DNA from: Parapristionchus giblindavisi
Lineage: Eukaryota > Nematoda > Chromadorea > Rhabditida > Diplogasteridae
Direction: 5' to 3'
Assembly (NCBI GenBank): GCA_943737045.1
Contig: CALSFV010000080.1
Location: 310,001 to 374,000, forward strand
DNA length: 64,000 bases
Below are positions 15,101 to 31,800 of the stretch, one piece after another. Below the pieces are notes generated by a model that was not told the DNA's origin, searched no databases, and saw nothing but the letters and a program-made list of their open reading frames with translations. Position 1 is the stretch's first letter, and every line of letters begins with the position of its first letter. A program made the position numbers and the translations under genes.

Positions 15101-18100
15101 GTACGGCCAATATGTAAATTTATCTTTCAATACTCTCTGTTTTTGGTAAAAAATAATTCGTTACAAGTCTAATTGTCAATGATACTTATCGAGTAATATA
15201 CTATGTGAAAGAGGAAAAAATTCTGAATGAGACACACTTCAGGTCATGTCGAGCTGTAATATTTTACTGCTGCTATAATGACCGAAGTACCAAAGTAGCT
15301 TTTACTCTGATATGATCAAGATAACTTGAGAAATATGAAAATGAAAATGAAGCCTATCGTGTCATATACCAAATGAAAGAGCGAAAAATTCTGAATAAGA
15401 TAAACCATTTCAAAGTGGTCAGTACGGCCAATATGTAAATTTATCTTTCAATACTCTCTGTTTTTGGTACAAAATAATTCGTTACAAGTCAAATTGTCAA
15501 TGATACTTATCGAGTAATATACTATGTGAAAGAGGAAAAAATTCTGAATGAGACACACTTCAGGTCATGTCGAGCTGTAATATTTCACTGTTGCTATAAT
15601 GACCGAAGTACAAAAGTAGCTTTTACTCTGATATGATCAAGATAACTTGAGAAATATCAAAATGAAAATGAAACCTATCGTGTCATATACCAAATGAAAG
15701 AGCGAAAAATTCTGAATAAGATAAAACATTTCAAAGTGGTCAGTACGGCCAATATGTAAATTTATCTTTCAATAATCTCTCTTTTTGGTAAAAAATAATT
15801 CGTTACACGTCTAATTGTCAATGATACTTATCGAGTAATATACTATGTGAAAGAGGAAAAAATTCTGAATGAGACACACTTCAGGTCATGTCGAGCTGTA
15901 ATATTTCACTGTTGCTATAATGACCGAAGTACAAAAGTAGCTTTTACTCTGATATGATCAAGATAACTTGAGAAATATCAAAATGAAAATGAAACCTATC
16001 GTGTCATATACCAAATGAAAGAGCGAAAAATTCTGAATAAGATAAAACATTTCAAAGTGGTCAGTACGGCCAATATGTAAATTTATCTTTCAATAATCTC
16101 TCTTTTTGGTAAAAAATAATTCGTTACACGTCTAATTGTCAATGATACTTATCGAGTAATATACTATGTGAAAGAGGAAAAAATTCTGAATGAGACACAC
16201 TTCAGGTCATGTCGAGCTGTAATATTTTACTGCTGCTATAATGACCGAAGTACCAAAGTAGCTTTTACTCTGATATGATCAAGATAACTTGAGAAATATC
16301 AAAATGAAAATGAAACCTATCGTGTCATATACCAAATGAAAGAGCGAAAAATTCTGAATATGATAAACTATTTCAAAGTGGTCAGTACGGCCAATATGTA
16401 AATTTATCTTTCAATACTCTCTGTTTTTGGTACAAAATAATTCGTTACAAGTCTAATTGTCAATGATACTTATCGAGTAATATACTATGTGAAAGAGGAA
16501 AAAATTCTGAATGAGACACACTTCAGGTCATGTCGAGCTGTAATATTTCACTGTTGCTATAATGACCGAAGTACAAAAGTAGCTTTTACTCTGATATGAT
16601 CAAGATAACTTGAGAAATATCAAAATGAAAATGAAACCTATCGTGTCATATACCAAATGAAAGAGCGAAAAATTCTGAATAAGATAAAACATTTCAAAGT
16701 GGTCAGTACGGCCAATATGTAAATTTATCTTTCAATAATCTCTCTTTTTGGTAAAAAATAATTCGTTACACGTCTAATTGTCAATGATACTTATCGAGTA
16801 ATATACTATGTGAAAGAGGAAAAAATTCTGAATGAGACACACTTCAGGTCATGTCGAGCTGTAATATTTCACTGTTGCTATAATGACCGAAGTACAAAAG
16901 TAGCTTTTACTCTGATATGATCAAGATAACTTGAGAAATATCAAAATGAAAATGAAACCTATCGTGTCATATACCAAATGAAAGAGCGAAAAATTCTGAA
17001 TAAGATAAAACATTTCAAAGTGGTCAGTACGGCCAATATGTAAATTTATCTTTCAATAATCTCTCTTTTTGGTAAAAAATAATTCGTTACACGTCTAATT
17101 GTCAATGATACTTATCGAGTAATATACTATGTGAAAGAGGAAAAAATTCTGAATGAGACACACTTCAGGTCATGTCGAGCTGTAATATTTTACTGCTGCT
17201 ATAATGACCGAAGTACCAAAGTAGCTTTTACTCTGATATGATCAAGATAACTTGAGAAATATCAAAATGAAAATGAAACCTATCGTGTCATATACCAAAT
17301 GAAAGAGCGAAAAATTCTGAATATGATAAACTATTTCAAAGTGGTCAGTACGGCCAATATGTAAATTTATCTTTCAATAATCTCTCTTTTTGGTAAAAAA
17401 TAATTCGTTACAAGTCTAATTGTCAATGATACTTATCGAGTAATATACTATGTGAAAGAGGAAAAAATTCTGAATGAGACACACTTCAGGTAATGTCGAG
17501 CTGTAATATTTTACTGCTGCTATAATGACCGAAGTACCAAAGTAGCTTTTACTCTGATATGATCAAGATAACTTGAGAAATATCAAAATGAAAATGAAAC
17601 CTATCGTGTCATATACCAAATGAAAGAGCGAAAAATTCTGAATAAGATAAACCATTTCAAAGTGGTCAGTACGGCCAATATGTAAATTTATCTTTCAATA
17701 CTCTCTGTTTTTGGTACACAATAATTCGTTACAAGTCTAATTGTCAATGATACTTATCGAGTAATATACTATGTGAAAGAGGAAAAAATTCTGAATGAGA
17801 CACACTTCAGGTCATGTCGAGCTGTAATATTTTACTGTTGCTATAATGACCGAAGTACAAAAGTAGCTTTTACTCTGATATGATCAAGATAACTTGAGAA
17901 ATATCAAAATGAAAATGAAACCTATCGTGTCATATACCAAATGAAAGAGCGAAAAATTCTGAATAAGATAAACCATTTCAAAGTGGTCAGTACGGCCAAT
18001 ATGTAAATTTATCTTTCAATACTCTCTGTTTTTGGTACACAATAATTCGTTACAAGTCTAATTTTCAATGATACTTATCGAGTAATATACTATGTGAAAG

Positions 18101-21100
18101 AGGAAAAAATTCTGAATGAGACACACTTCAGGTCATGTCGAGCTGTAATATTTTACTGCTGCTATAATGACCGAAGTACAAAAGTAGCTTTTACTCTGAT
18201 ATGATCAAGATAACTTGAGAAATATGAAAATGAAAATGAAGCCTATCGTGTCATATACCAAATGAAAGAGCGAAAAATTCTGAATAAGATAAACCATTTC
18301 AAAGTGGTCAGTACGGCCAATATGTAAATTTATCTTTCAATACTCTCTGTTTTTGGTACAAAATAATTCGTTACAAGTCTAATTGTCAATGATACTTATC
18401 GAGTAATATACTATGTGAAAGAGGAAAAAATTCTGAATGAGACACACTTCAGGTCATGTCGAGCTGTAATATTTTACTGCTGCTATAATGACCGAAGTAC
18501 CAAAGTAGCTTTTACTCTGATATAATCAAGATAACTTGAGAAATATCAAAATGAAAATGAAACCTATCGTGTCATATACCAAATGAAAGAGCGAAAAATT
18601 CTGAATAAGATAAACCATTTCAAAGTGGTCAGTACGGCCAATATGTAAATTTATCTTTCAATACTCTCTGTTTTTGGTACACAATAATTCGTTACAAGTC
18701 TAATTGTCAATGATACTTATCGAGTAATATACTATGTGAAAGAGGAAAAAATTCTGAATGAGACACACTTCAGGTCATGTCGAGCTGTAATATTTTACTG
18801 TTGCTATAATGACCGAAGTACAAAAGTAGCTTTTACTCTGATATGATCAAGATAACTTGAGAAATATCAAAATGAAAATGAAACCTATCGTGTCATATAC
18901 CAAATGAAAGAGCGAAAAATTCTGAATAAGATAAACCATTTCAAAGTGGTCAGTACGGCCAATATGTAAATTTATCTTTCAATACTCTCTGTTTTTGGTA
19001 CACAATAATTCGTTACAAGTCTAATTTTCAATGATACTTATCGAGTAATATACTATGTGAAAGAGGAAAAAATTCTGAATGAGACACACTTCAGGTCATG
19101 TCGAGCTGTAATATTTTACTGTTGCTATAATGACCGAAGTACAAAAGTAGCTTTTACTCTGATATGATCAAGATAACTTGAGAAATATCAAAATGAAAAT
19201 GAAACCTATCGTGTCATATACCAAATGAAAGAGCGAAAAATTCTGAATAAGATAAACCATTTCAAAGTGGTCAGTACGGCCAATATGTAAATTTATCTTT
19301 CAATACTCTCTGTTTTTGGTACACAATAATTCGTTACAAGTCTAATTTTCAATGATACTTATCGAGTAATATACTATGTGAAAGAGGAAAAAATTCTGAA
19401 TGAGACACACTTCAGGTCATGTCGAGCTGTAATATTTTACTGCTGCTATAATGACCGAAGTACAAAAGTAGCTTTTACTCTGATATGATCAAGATAACTT
19501 GAGAAATATGAAAATGAAAATGAAGCCTATCGTGTCATATACCAAATGAAAGAGCGAAAAATTCTGAATAAGATAAACCATTTCAAAGTGGTCAGTACGG
19601 CCAATATGTAAATTTATCTTTCAATACTCTCTGTTTTTGGTACAAAATAATTCGTTACAAGTCTAATTGTCAATGATACTTATCGAGTAATATACTATGT
19701 GAAAGAGGAAAAAATTCTGAATGAGACACACTTCAGGTCATGTCGAGCTGTAATATTTTACTGCTGCTATAATGACCGAAGTACCAAAGTAGCTTTTACT
19801 CTGATATAATCAAGATAACTTGAGAAATATCAAAATGAAAATGAAACCTATCGTGTCATACACCAAATGAAAGAGCGAAAAATTCTGAATATGATAAACT
19901 ATTTCAAAGTGGTCAGTACGGCCAATATGTAAATTTATCTTTCAATAATCTCTGTTTTTGGTAAAAAATAATTCGTTACAAGTCTAATTGTCAATGATAC
20001 TTATCGAGTAATATACTATGTGAAAGAGGAAAAAATTCTGAATGAGACACACTTCAGGTCATGTCGAGCTGTAATATTTTACTGCTGCTATAATGACCGA
20101 AGTACAAAAGTAGCTTTTACTCTGATATGATCAAGATAACTTGAGAAATATGAAAATGAAAATGAAGCCTATCGTGTCATATACCAAATGAAAGAGCGAA
20201 AAATTCTGAATAAGATAAACCATTTCAAAGTGGTCAGTACGTCCAATATGTAAATTTATCTTTCAATACTCTCTGTTTTTGGTACAAAATAATTCGTTAC
20301 AAGTCTAATTGTCAATGATACTTATCGAGTAATATACTATGTGAAAGAGGAAAAAATTCTGAATGAGACACACTTCAGGTCATGTCGAGCTGTAATATTT
20401 CACTGTTGCTATAATGACCGAAGTACAAAAGTAGCTTTTACTCTGATATGATCAAGATAACTTGAGAAATATCAAAATGAAAATGAAACCTATCGTGTCA
20501 TATACCAAATGAAAGAGCGAAAAATTCTGAATAAGATAAAACATTTCAAAGTGGTCAGTACGGCCAATATGTAAATTTATCTTTCAATAATCTCTCTTTT
20601 TGGTAAAAAATAATTCGTTACACGTCTAATTGTCAATGATACTTATCGAGTAATATACTATGTGAAAGAGGAAAAAATTCTGAATGAGACACACTTCAGG
20701 TCATGTCGAGCTGTAATATTTTACTGCTGCTATAATGACCGAAGTACCAAAGTAGCTTTTACTCTGATATGATCAAGATAACTTGAGAAATATCAAAATG
20801 AAAATGAAACCTATCGTGTCATATACCAAATGAAAGAGCGAAAAATTCTGAATATGATAAACTATTTCAAAGTGGTCAGTACGGCCAATATGTAAATTTA
20901 TCTTTCAATACTCTCTCTTTTTGGTAAAAAATAATTCGTTACACGTCTAATTGTCAATGATACTTATCGAGTAATATACTATGTGAAAGAGGAAAAAATT
21001 CTGAATGAGACACACTTCAGGTCATGTCGAGCTGTAATATTTTACTGCTGCTATAATGACCGAAGTACCAAAGTAGCTTTTACTCTGATATGATCAAGAT

Positions 21101-24100
21101 AACTTGAGAAATATCAAAATGAAAATGAAACCTATCGTGTCATATACCAAATGAAAGAGCGAAAAATTCTGAATAAGATAAACCATTTCAAAGTGGTCAG
21201 TACGGCCAATATGTAAATTTATCTTTCAATACTCTCTGTTTTGGTACACAATAATTCGTTACAAGTCTAATTGTCAATGATACTTATCGAGTAATATACT
21301 ATGTGAAAGAGGAAAAAATTCTGAATGAGACACACTTCAGGTCATGTCGAGCTGTAATATTTTACTGTTGCTATAATGACCGAAGTACAAAAGTAGCTTT
21401 TACTCTGATATGATCAAGATAACTTGAGAAATATCAAAATGAAAATGAAACCTATCGTGTCATATACCAAATGAAAGAGCGAAAAATTCTGAATAAGATA
21501 AACCATTTCAAAGTGGTCAGTACGGCCAATATGTAAATTTATCTTTCAATACTCTCTGTTTTTGGTACACAATAATTCGTTACAAGTCTAATTTTCAATG
21601 ATACTTATCGAGTAATATACTATGTGAAAGAGGAAAAAATTCTGAATGAGACACACTTCAGGTCATGTCGAGCTGTAATATTTTACTGTTGCTATAATGA
21701 CCGAAGTACAAAAGTAGCTTTTACTCTGATATGATCAAGATAACTTGAGAAATATCAAAATGAAAATGAAACCTATCGTGTCATATACCAAATGAAAGAG
21801 CGAAAAATTCTGAATATGATAAACTATTTCAAAGTGGTCAGTACGGCCAATATGTAAATTTATCTTTCAATAATCTCTCTTTTTGGTAAAAAATAATTCG
21901 TTACAAGTCTAATTGTCAATGATACTTATCGAGTAATATACTATGTGAAAGAGGAAAAAATTCTGAATGAGACACACTTCAGGTCATGTCGAGCTGTAAT
22001 ATTTTACTGTTGCTATAATGACCGAAGTACAAAAGTAGCTTTTACTCTGATATGATCAAGATAACTTGAGAAATATCAAAATGAAAATGAAACCTATCGT
22101 GTCATATACCAAATGAAAGAGCGAAAAATTCTGAATAAGATAAACCATTTCAAAGTGGTCAGTACGGCCAATATGTAAATTTATCTTTCAATACTCTCTG
22201 TTTTTGGTACACAATAATTCGTTACAAGTCTAATTTTCAATGATACTTATCGAGTAATATACTATGTGAAAGAGGAAAAAATTCTGAATGAGACACACTT
22301 CAGGTCATGTCGAGCTATAATATTTTACTGCTGCTATAATGACCGAAGTACAAAAGTAGCTTTTACTCTGATATGATCAAGATAACTTGAGAAATATCAA
22401 AATGAAAATGAAACCTATCGTGTCATATACCAAATGAAAGAGCGAAAAATTCTGAATATGATAAACTATTTCAAAGTGGTCAGTACGGCCAATATGTAAA
22501 TTTATCTTTCAATAATCTCTCTTTTTGGTAAAAAATAATTCGTTACAAGTCTAATTGTCAATGATACTTATCGAGTAATATACTATGTGAAAGAGGAAAA
22601 AATTCTGAATGAGACACACTTCAGGTCATGTCGAGCTGTAATATTTTACTGTTGCTATAATGACCGAAGTACAAAAGTAGCTTTTACTCTGATATGATCA
22701 AGATAACTTGAGAAATATCAAAATGAAAATGAAACCTATCGTGTCATATACCAAATGAAAGAGCGAAAAATTCTGAATAAGATAAACCATTTCAAAGTGG
22801 TCAGTACGGCCAATATGTAAATTTATCTTTCAATACTCTCTGTTTTTGGTACACAATAATTCGTTACAAGTATAATTTTCAATGATACTTATCGAGTAAT
22901 ATACTATGTGAAAGAGGAAAAAATTCTGAATTAGACACACTTCAGGTCATGTCGAGCTGTAATATTTTACTGCTGCTATAATGACCGAAGTACCAAAGTA
23001 GCTTTTACTCTGATATGATCAAGATAACTTGAGAAATATCAAAATGAAAATGAAATCTATCGTGTCATATACCAAATGAAAGAGCGAAAAATTCTGAATA
23101 AGATAAACCATTTCAAAGTGGTCAGTACGGCCAATATGTAAATTTATCTTTCAATACTCTCTGTTTTTGGTACACAATAATTCGTTACAAGTCTAATTTT
23201 CAATGATACTTATCGAGTAATATACTATGTGAAAGAGGAAAAAATTCTGAATGAGACACACTTCAGGTCATGTCGAGCTGTAATATTTTACTGTTGCTAT
23301 AATGACCGAAGTACAAAAGTAGCTTTTACTCTGATATGATCAAGATAACTTGAGAAATATCAAAATGAAAATGAAACCTATCGTGTCATATACCAAATGA
23401 AAGAGCGAAAAATTCTGAATAAGATAAACAATTTCAAAGTGGTCAGTACGGCCAATATGTAAATTTATCTTTCAATACTCTCTGTTTTTGGTACACAATA
23501 ATTCGTTACAAGTCTAATTTTCAATGATACTTATCGAGTAATATACTATGTGAAAGAGGAAAAAATTCTGAATGAGACACACTTCAGGTCATGTCGAGCT
23601 GTAATATTTTACTGCTGCTATAATGACCGAAGTACAAAAGTAGCTTTTACTCTGATATGATCAAGATAACTTGAGAAATATCAAAATGAAAATGAAACCT
23701 ATCGTGTCATATACCAAATGAAAGAGCGAAAAATTCTGAATAAGATAAACCATTTCAAAGTGGTCAGTACGGCCAATATGTAAATTTATCTTTCAATACT
23801 CTCTGTTTTTGGTACACAATAATTCGTTACAAGTCTAATTTTCAATGATACTTATCGAGTAATATACTATGTGAAAGAGGAAAAAATTCTGAATTAGACA
23901 CACTTCAGGTCATGTCGAGATGTAATATTTTACTGCTGCTATAATGACCGAAGTACCAAAGTAGCTTTTACTCTGATATGATCAAGATAACTTGAGAAAT
24001 ATCAAAATGAAAATGAAATCTATCGTGTCATATACCAAATGAAAGAGCGAAAAATTCTGAATAAGATAAACCATTTCAAAGTGGTCAGTACGGCCAATAT

Positions 24101-25899
24101 GTAAATTTATCTTTCAATACTCTCTGTTTTTGGTACACAATAATTCGTTACAAGTCTAATTTTCAATGATACTTATCGAGTAATATACTATGTGAAAGAG
24201 GAAAAAATTCTGAATGAGACACACTTCAGGTCATGTCGAGCTGTAATATTTTACTGCTGCTATAATGACCGAAGTACCAAAGTAGCTTTTACTCTGATAT
24301 GATCAAGATAACTTGAGAAATATCAAAATGAAAATGAAATCTATCGTGTCATATACCAAATGAAAGAGCGAAAAATTCTGAATAAGATAAACCATTTCAA
24401 AGTGGTCAGTACGGCCAATATGTAAATTTATCTTTCAATACTCTCTGTTTTTGGTACACAATAATTCGTTACAAGTCTAATTTTCAATGATACTTATCGA
24501 GTAATATACTATGTGAAAGAGGAAAAAATTCTGAATGAGACACACTTCAGTTCATGTCGAGCTGTAATATTTTACTGCTGCTATAATGACCGAAGTACCA
24601 AAGTAGCTTTTACTCTGATATGATCAAGATAACTTGAGAAATATCAAAATGAAAATGAAATCTATCGTGTCATATACCAAATGAAAGAGCGAAAAATTCT
24701 GAATAAGATAAACCATTTCAAAGTGGTCAGTACGGCCAATATGTAAATTTATCTTTCAATAATCTCTCTTTTTGGTAAAAAATAATTCGTTACAAGTCTA
24801 ATTGTCAATGATACTTATCGAGTAATATACTATGTGAAAGAGGAAAAAATTCTGAATGAGACACACTTCAGGTCATGTCGAGCTGTAATATTTTACTGTT
24901 GCTATAATGACCGAAGTACAAAAGTAGCTTTTACTCTGATATGATCAAGATAACTTGAGAAATATCAAAATAAAAATGAAACCTATCGTGTCATATACCA
25001 AATGAAAGAGCGAAAAATTCTGAATATGATAAACTATTTCAAAGTGGTCAGTACGGACAATATGTAAATTTATCTTTCAATACTCTCTGTTTTTGGTACA
25101 CAATAATTCGTTACAAGTCTAATTGTCAATGATACTTATCGAGTAATATACTATGTGAAAGAGGAAAAAATTCTGAATGAGACACACTTCAGGTCATGTC
25201 GAGCTGTAATATTTTACTGTTGCTATAATGACCGAAGTACAAAAGTAGCTTTTACTCTGATATGATCAAGATAACTTGAGAAATATCAAAATGAAAATGA
25301 AACCTATCGTGTCATATACCAAATGAAAGAGCGAAAAATTCTGAATAAGATAAACCATTTCAAAGTGGTCAGTACGGCCAATATGTAAATTTATCTTTCA
25401 ATACTCTCTGTTTTTGGTACACAATAATTCGTTACAAGTCTAATTTTCAATGATACTTATCGAGTAATATACTATGTGAAAGAGGAAAAAATTCTGAATG
25501 AGACACACTTCAGGTCATGTCGAGCTGTAATATTTTACTGTTGCTATAATGACCGAAGTACAAAAGTAGCTTTTACTCTGATATGATCAAGATAACTTGA
25601 GAAATATCAAAATGAAAATGAAACCTATCGTGTCATATACCAAATGAAAGAGCGAAAAATTCTGAATAAGATAAACCATTTCAAAGTGGTCAGTACGGCC
25701 AATATGTAAATTTATCTTTCAATACTCTCTGTTTTTGGTACACAATAATTCGTTACAAGTCTAATTTTCAATGATACTTATCGAGTAATATACTATGTGA
25801 AAGAGGAAAAAATTCTGAATGAGACACACTTCAGGTCATGTCGAGCTGTAATATTTTACTGCTGCTATAATGACCGAAGTACAAAAGTAGCTTTTACTC

Positions 25900-28800
25900 T
25901 GATATGATCAAGATAACTTGAGAAATATCAAAATGAAAATGAAACCTATCGTGTCATATACCAAATGAAAGAGCGAAAAATTCTGAATATGATAAACTAT
26001 TTCAAAGTGGTCAGTACGGCCAATATGTAAATTTATCTTTCAATAATCTCTCTTTTTGGTAAAAAATAATTCGTTACAAGTCTAATTGTCAATGATACTT
26101 ATCGAGTAATATACTATGTGAAAGAGGAAAAAATTCTGAATGAGACACACTTCAGGTCATGTCGAGCTGTAATATTTTACTGTTGCTATAATGACCGAAG
26201 TACAAAAGTAGCTTTTACTCTGATATGATCAAGATAACTTGAGAAATATCAAAATAAAAATGAAACCTATCGTGTCATATACCAAATGAAAGAGCGAAAA
26301 ATTCTGAATATGATAAACTATTTCAAAGTGGTCAGTACGGACAATATGTAAATTTATCTTTCAATACTCTCTGTTTTTGGTACACAATAATTCGTTACAA
26401 GTCTAATTGTCAATGATACTTATCGAGTAATATACTATGTGAAAGAGGAAAAAATTCTGAATGAGACACACTTCAGGTCATGTCGAGCTGTAATATTTTA
26501 CTGTTGCTATAATGACCGAAGTACAAAAGTAGCTTTTACTCTGATATGATCAAGATAACTTGAGAAATATCAAAATGAAAATGAAACCTATCGTGTCATA
26601 TACCAAATGAAAGAGCGAAAAATTCTGAATAAGATAAACCATTTCAAAGTGGTCAGTACGGCCAATATGTAAATTTATCTTTCAATACTCTCTGTTTTTG
26701 GTACACAATAATTCGTTACAAGTCTAATTTTCAATGATACTTATCGAGTAATATACTATGTGAAAGAGGAAAAAATTCTGAATGAGACACACTTCAGGTC
26801 ATGTCGAGCTGTAATATTTTACTGTTGCTATAATGACCGAAGTACAAAAGTAGCTTTTACTCTGATATGATCAAGATAACTTGAGAAATATCAAAATAAA
26901 AATGAAACCTATCGTGTCATATACCAAATGAAAGAGCGAAAAATTCTGAATATGATAAACTATTTCAAAGTGGTCAGTACGGACAATATGTAAATTTATC
27001 TTTCAATACTCTCTGTTTTTGGTACACAATAATTCGTTACAAGTCTAATTGTCAATGATACTTATCGAGTAATATACTATGTGAAAGAGGAAAAAATTCT
27101 GAATGAGACACACTTCAGGTCATGTCGAGCTGTAATATTTTACTGTTGCTATAATGACCGAAGTACAAAAGTAGCTTTTACTCTGATATGATCAAGATAA
27201 CTTGAGAAATATCAAAATGAAAATGAAACCTATCGTGTCATATACCAAATGAAAGAGCGAAAAATTCTGAATAAGATAAACCATTTCAAAGTGGTCAGTA
27301 CGGCCAATATGTAAATTTATCTTTCAATACTCTCTGTTTTTGGTACACAATAATTCGTTACAAGTCTAATTTTCAATGATACTTATCGAGTAATATACTA
27401 TGTGAAAGAGGAAAAAATTCTGAATGAGACACACTTCAGGTCATGTCGAGCTGTAATATTTTACTGCTGCTATAATGACCGAAGTACAAAAGTAGCTTTT
27501 ACTCTGATATGATCAAGATAACTTGAGAAATATCAAAATGAAAATGAAACCTATCGTGTCATATACCAAATGAAAGAGCGAAAAATTCTGAATAAGATAA
27601 ACCATTTCAAAGTGGTCAGTACGGCCAATATGTAAATTTATCTTTCAATACTCTCTGTTTTTGGTACACAATAATTCGTTACAAATCTAATTTTCAATGA
27701 TACTTATCGAGTAATATACTATGTGAAAGAGGAAAAAATTCTGAATTAGACACACTTCAGGTCATGTCGAGCTGTAATATTTTACTGCTGCTATAATGAC
27801 CGAAGTACCAAAGTAGCTTTTACTCTGATATGATCAAGATAACTTGAGAAATATCAAAATGAAAATGAAACCTATCGTGTCATATACCAAATGAAAGAGC
27901 GAAAAATTCTGAATAAGATAAACTATTTCAAAGTGGTCAGTACGGCCAATATGTAAATTTATCTTTCAATACTCTCTGTTTTTGGTACACAATAATTCGT
28001 TACAAGTCTAATTTTCAATGATACTTATCGAGTAATATACTATGTGAAAGAGGAAAAAATTCTGAATGAGACACACTTCAGGTCATGTCGAGCTGTAATA
28101 TTTTACTGCTGCTATAATGACCGAAGTACCAAAGTAGCTTTTACTCTGATATGATCAAGATAACTTGAGAAATATCAAAATGAAAATGAAACCTATCGTG
28201 TCATATACCAAATGAAAGAGCGAAAAATTCTGAATATGATAAACTATTTCAAAGTGGTCAGTACGGCCAATATGTAAATTTATCTTTCAATAATCTCTCT
28301 TTTTGGTAAAAAATAATTCGTTACAAGTCTAATTGTCAATGATACTTATCGAGTAATATACTATGTGAAAGAGGAAAAAATTCTGAATGAGACACACTTC
28401 AGGTCATGTCGAGCTGTAATATTTTACTGTTGCTATAATGACCGAAGTACAAAAGTAGCTTTTACTCTGATATGATCAAGATAACTTGAGAAATATCAAA
28501 ATAAAAATGAAACCTATCGTGTCATATACCAAATGAAAGAGCGAAAAATTCTGAATATGATAAACTATTTCAAAGTGGTCAGTACGGACAATATGTAAAT
28601 TTATCTTTCAATACTCTCTGTTTTTGGTACACAATAATTCGTTACAAGTCTAATTGTCAATGATACTTATCGAGTAATATACTATGTGAAAGAGGAAAAA
28701 ATTCTGAATGAGACACACTTCAGGTCATGTCGAGCTGTAATATTTTACTGTTGCTATAATGACCGAAGTACAAAAGTAGCTTTTACTCTGATATGATCAA

Positions 28801-31800
28801 GATAACTTGAGAAATATCAAAATGAAAATGAAACCTATCGTGTCATATACCAAATGAAAGAGCGAAAAATTCTGAATAAGATAAACCATTTCAAAGTGGT
28901 CAGTACGGCCAATATGTAAATTTATCTTTCAATACTCTCTGTTTTTGGTACACAATAATTCGTTACAAGTCTAATTTTCAATGATACTTATCGAGTAATA
29001 TACTATGTGAAAGAGGAAAAAATTCTGAATGAGACACACTTCAGGTCATGTCGAGCTGTAATATTTTACTGTTGCTATAATGACCGAAGTACAAAAGTAG
29101 CTTTTACTCTGATATGATCAAGATAACTTGAGAAATATCAAAATAAAAATGAAACCTATCGTGTCATATACCAAATGAAAGAGCGAAAAATTCTGAATAT
29201 GATAAACTATTTCAAAGTGGTCAGTACGGACAATATGTAAATTTATCTTTCAATACTCTCTGTTTTTGGTACACAATAATTCGTTACAAGTCTAATTGTC
29301 AATGATACTTATCGAGTAATATACTATGTGAAAGAGGAAAAAATTCTGAATGAGACACACTTCAGGTCATGTCGAGCTGTAATATTTTACTGTTGCTATA
29401 ATGACCGAAGTACAAAAGTAGCTTTTACTCTGATATGATCAAGATAACTTGAGAAATATCAAAATGAAAATGAAACCTATCGTGTCATATACCAAATGAA
29501 AGAGCGAAAAATTCTGAATAAGATAAACCATTTCAAAGTGGTCAGTACGGCCAATATGTAAATTTATCTTTCAATACTCTCTGTTTTTGGTACACAATAA
29601 TTCGTTACAAGTCTAATTTTCAATGATACTTATCGAGTAATATACTATGTGAAAGAGGAAAAAATTCTGAATGAGACACACTTCAGGTCATGTCGAGCTG
29701 TAATATTTTACTGCTGCTATAATGACCGAAGTACAAAAGTAGCTTTTACTCTGATATGATCAAGATAACTTGAGAAATATCAAAATGAAAATGAAACCTA
29801 TCGTGTCATATACCAAATGAAAGAGCGAAAAATTCTGAATAAGATAAACCATTTCAAAGTGGTCAGTACGGCCAATATGTAAATTTATCTTTCAATACTC
29901 TCTGTTTTTGGTACACAATAATTCGTTACAAATCTAATTTTCAATGATACTTATCGAGTAATATACTATGTGAAAGAGGAAAAAATTCTGAATTAGACAC
30001 ACTTCAGGTCATGTCGAGCTGTAATATTTTACTGCTGCTATAATGACCGAAGTACCAAAGTAGCTTTTACTCTGATATGATCAAGATAACTTGAGAAATA
30101 TCAAAATGAAAATGAAACCTATCGTGTCATATACCAAATGAAAGAGCGAAAAATTCTGAATAAGATAAACTATTTCAAAGTGGTCAGTACGGCCAATATG
30201 TAAATTTATCTTTCAATACTCTCTGTTTTTGGTACACAATAATTCGTTACAAGTCTAATTTTCAATGATACTTATCGAGTAATATACTATGTGAAAGAGG
30301 AAAAAATTCTGAATGAGACACACTTCAGGTCATGTCGAGCTGTAATATTTTACTGCTGCTATAATGACCGAAGTACCAAAGTAGCTTTTACTCTGATATG
30401 ATCAAGATAACTTGAGAAATATCAAAATGAAAATGAAACCTATCGTGTCATATACCAAATGAAAGAGCGAAAAATTCTGAATATGATAAACTATTTCAAA
30501 GTGGTCAGTACGGCCAATATGTAAATTTATCTTTCAATAATCTCTCTTTTTGGTAAAAAATAATTCGTTACAAGTCTAATTGTCAATGATACTTATCGAG
30601 TAATATACTATGTGAAAGAGGAAAAAATTCTGAATGAGACACACTTCAGGTCATGTCGAGCTGTAATATTTTACTGTTGCTATAATGACCGAAGTACAAA
30701 AGTAGCTTTTACTCTGATATGATCAAGATAACTTGAGAAATATCAAAATAAAAATGAAACCTATCGTGTCATATACCAAATGAAAGAGCGAAAAATTCTG
30801 AATATGATAAACTATTTCAAAGTGGTCAGTACGGACAATATGTAAATTTATCTTTCAATACTCTCTGTTTTTGGTACACAATAATTCGTTACAAGTCTAA
30901 TTGTCAATGATACTTATCGAGTAATATACTATGTGAAAGAGGAAAAAATTCTGAATGAGACACACTTCAGGTCATGTCGAGCTGTAATATTTTACTGTTG
31001 CTATAATGACCGAAGTACAAAAGTAGCTTTTACTCTGATATGATCAAGATAACTTGAGAAATATCAAAATGAAAATGAAACCTATCGTGTCATATACCAA
31101 ATGAAAGAGCGAAAAATTCTGAATAAGATAAACCATTTCAAAGTGGTCAGTACGGCCAATATGTAAATTTATCTTTCAATACTCTCTGTTTTTGGTACAC
31201 AATAATTCGTTACAAGTCTAATTTTCAATGATACTTATCGAGTAATATACTATGTGAAAGAGGAAAAAATTCTGAATGAGACACACTTCAGGTCATGTCG
31301 AGCTGTAATATTTTACTGTTGCTATAATGACCGAAGTACAAAAGTAGCTTTTACTCTGATATGATCAAGATAACTTGAGAAATATCAAAATAAAAATGAA
31401 ACCTATCGTGTCATATACCAAATGAAAGAGCGAAAAATTCTGAATATGATAAACTATTTCAAAGTGGTCAGTACGGACAATATGTAAATTTATCTTTCAA
31501 TACTCTCTGTTTTTGGTACACAATAATTCGTTACAAGTCTAATTGTCAATGATACTTATCGAGTAATATACTATGTGAAAGAGGAAAAAATTCTGAATGA
31601 GACACACTTCAGGTCATGTCGAGCTGTAATATTTTACTGTTGCTATAATGACCGAAGTACAAAAGTAGCTTTTACTCTGATATGATCAAGATAACTTGAG
31701 AAATATCAAAATGAAAATGAAACCTATCGTGTCATATACCAAATGAAAGAGCGAAAAATTCTGAATAAGATAAACCATTTCAAAGTGGTCAGTACGGCCA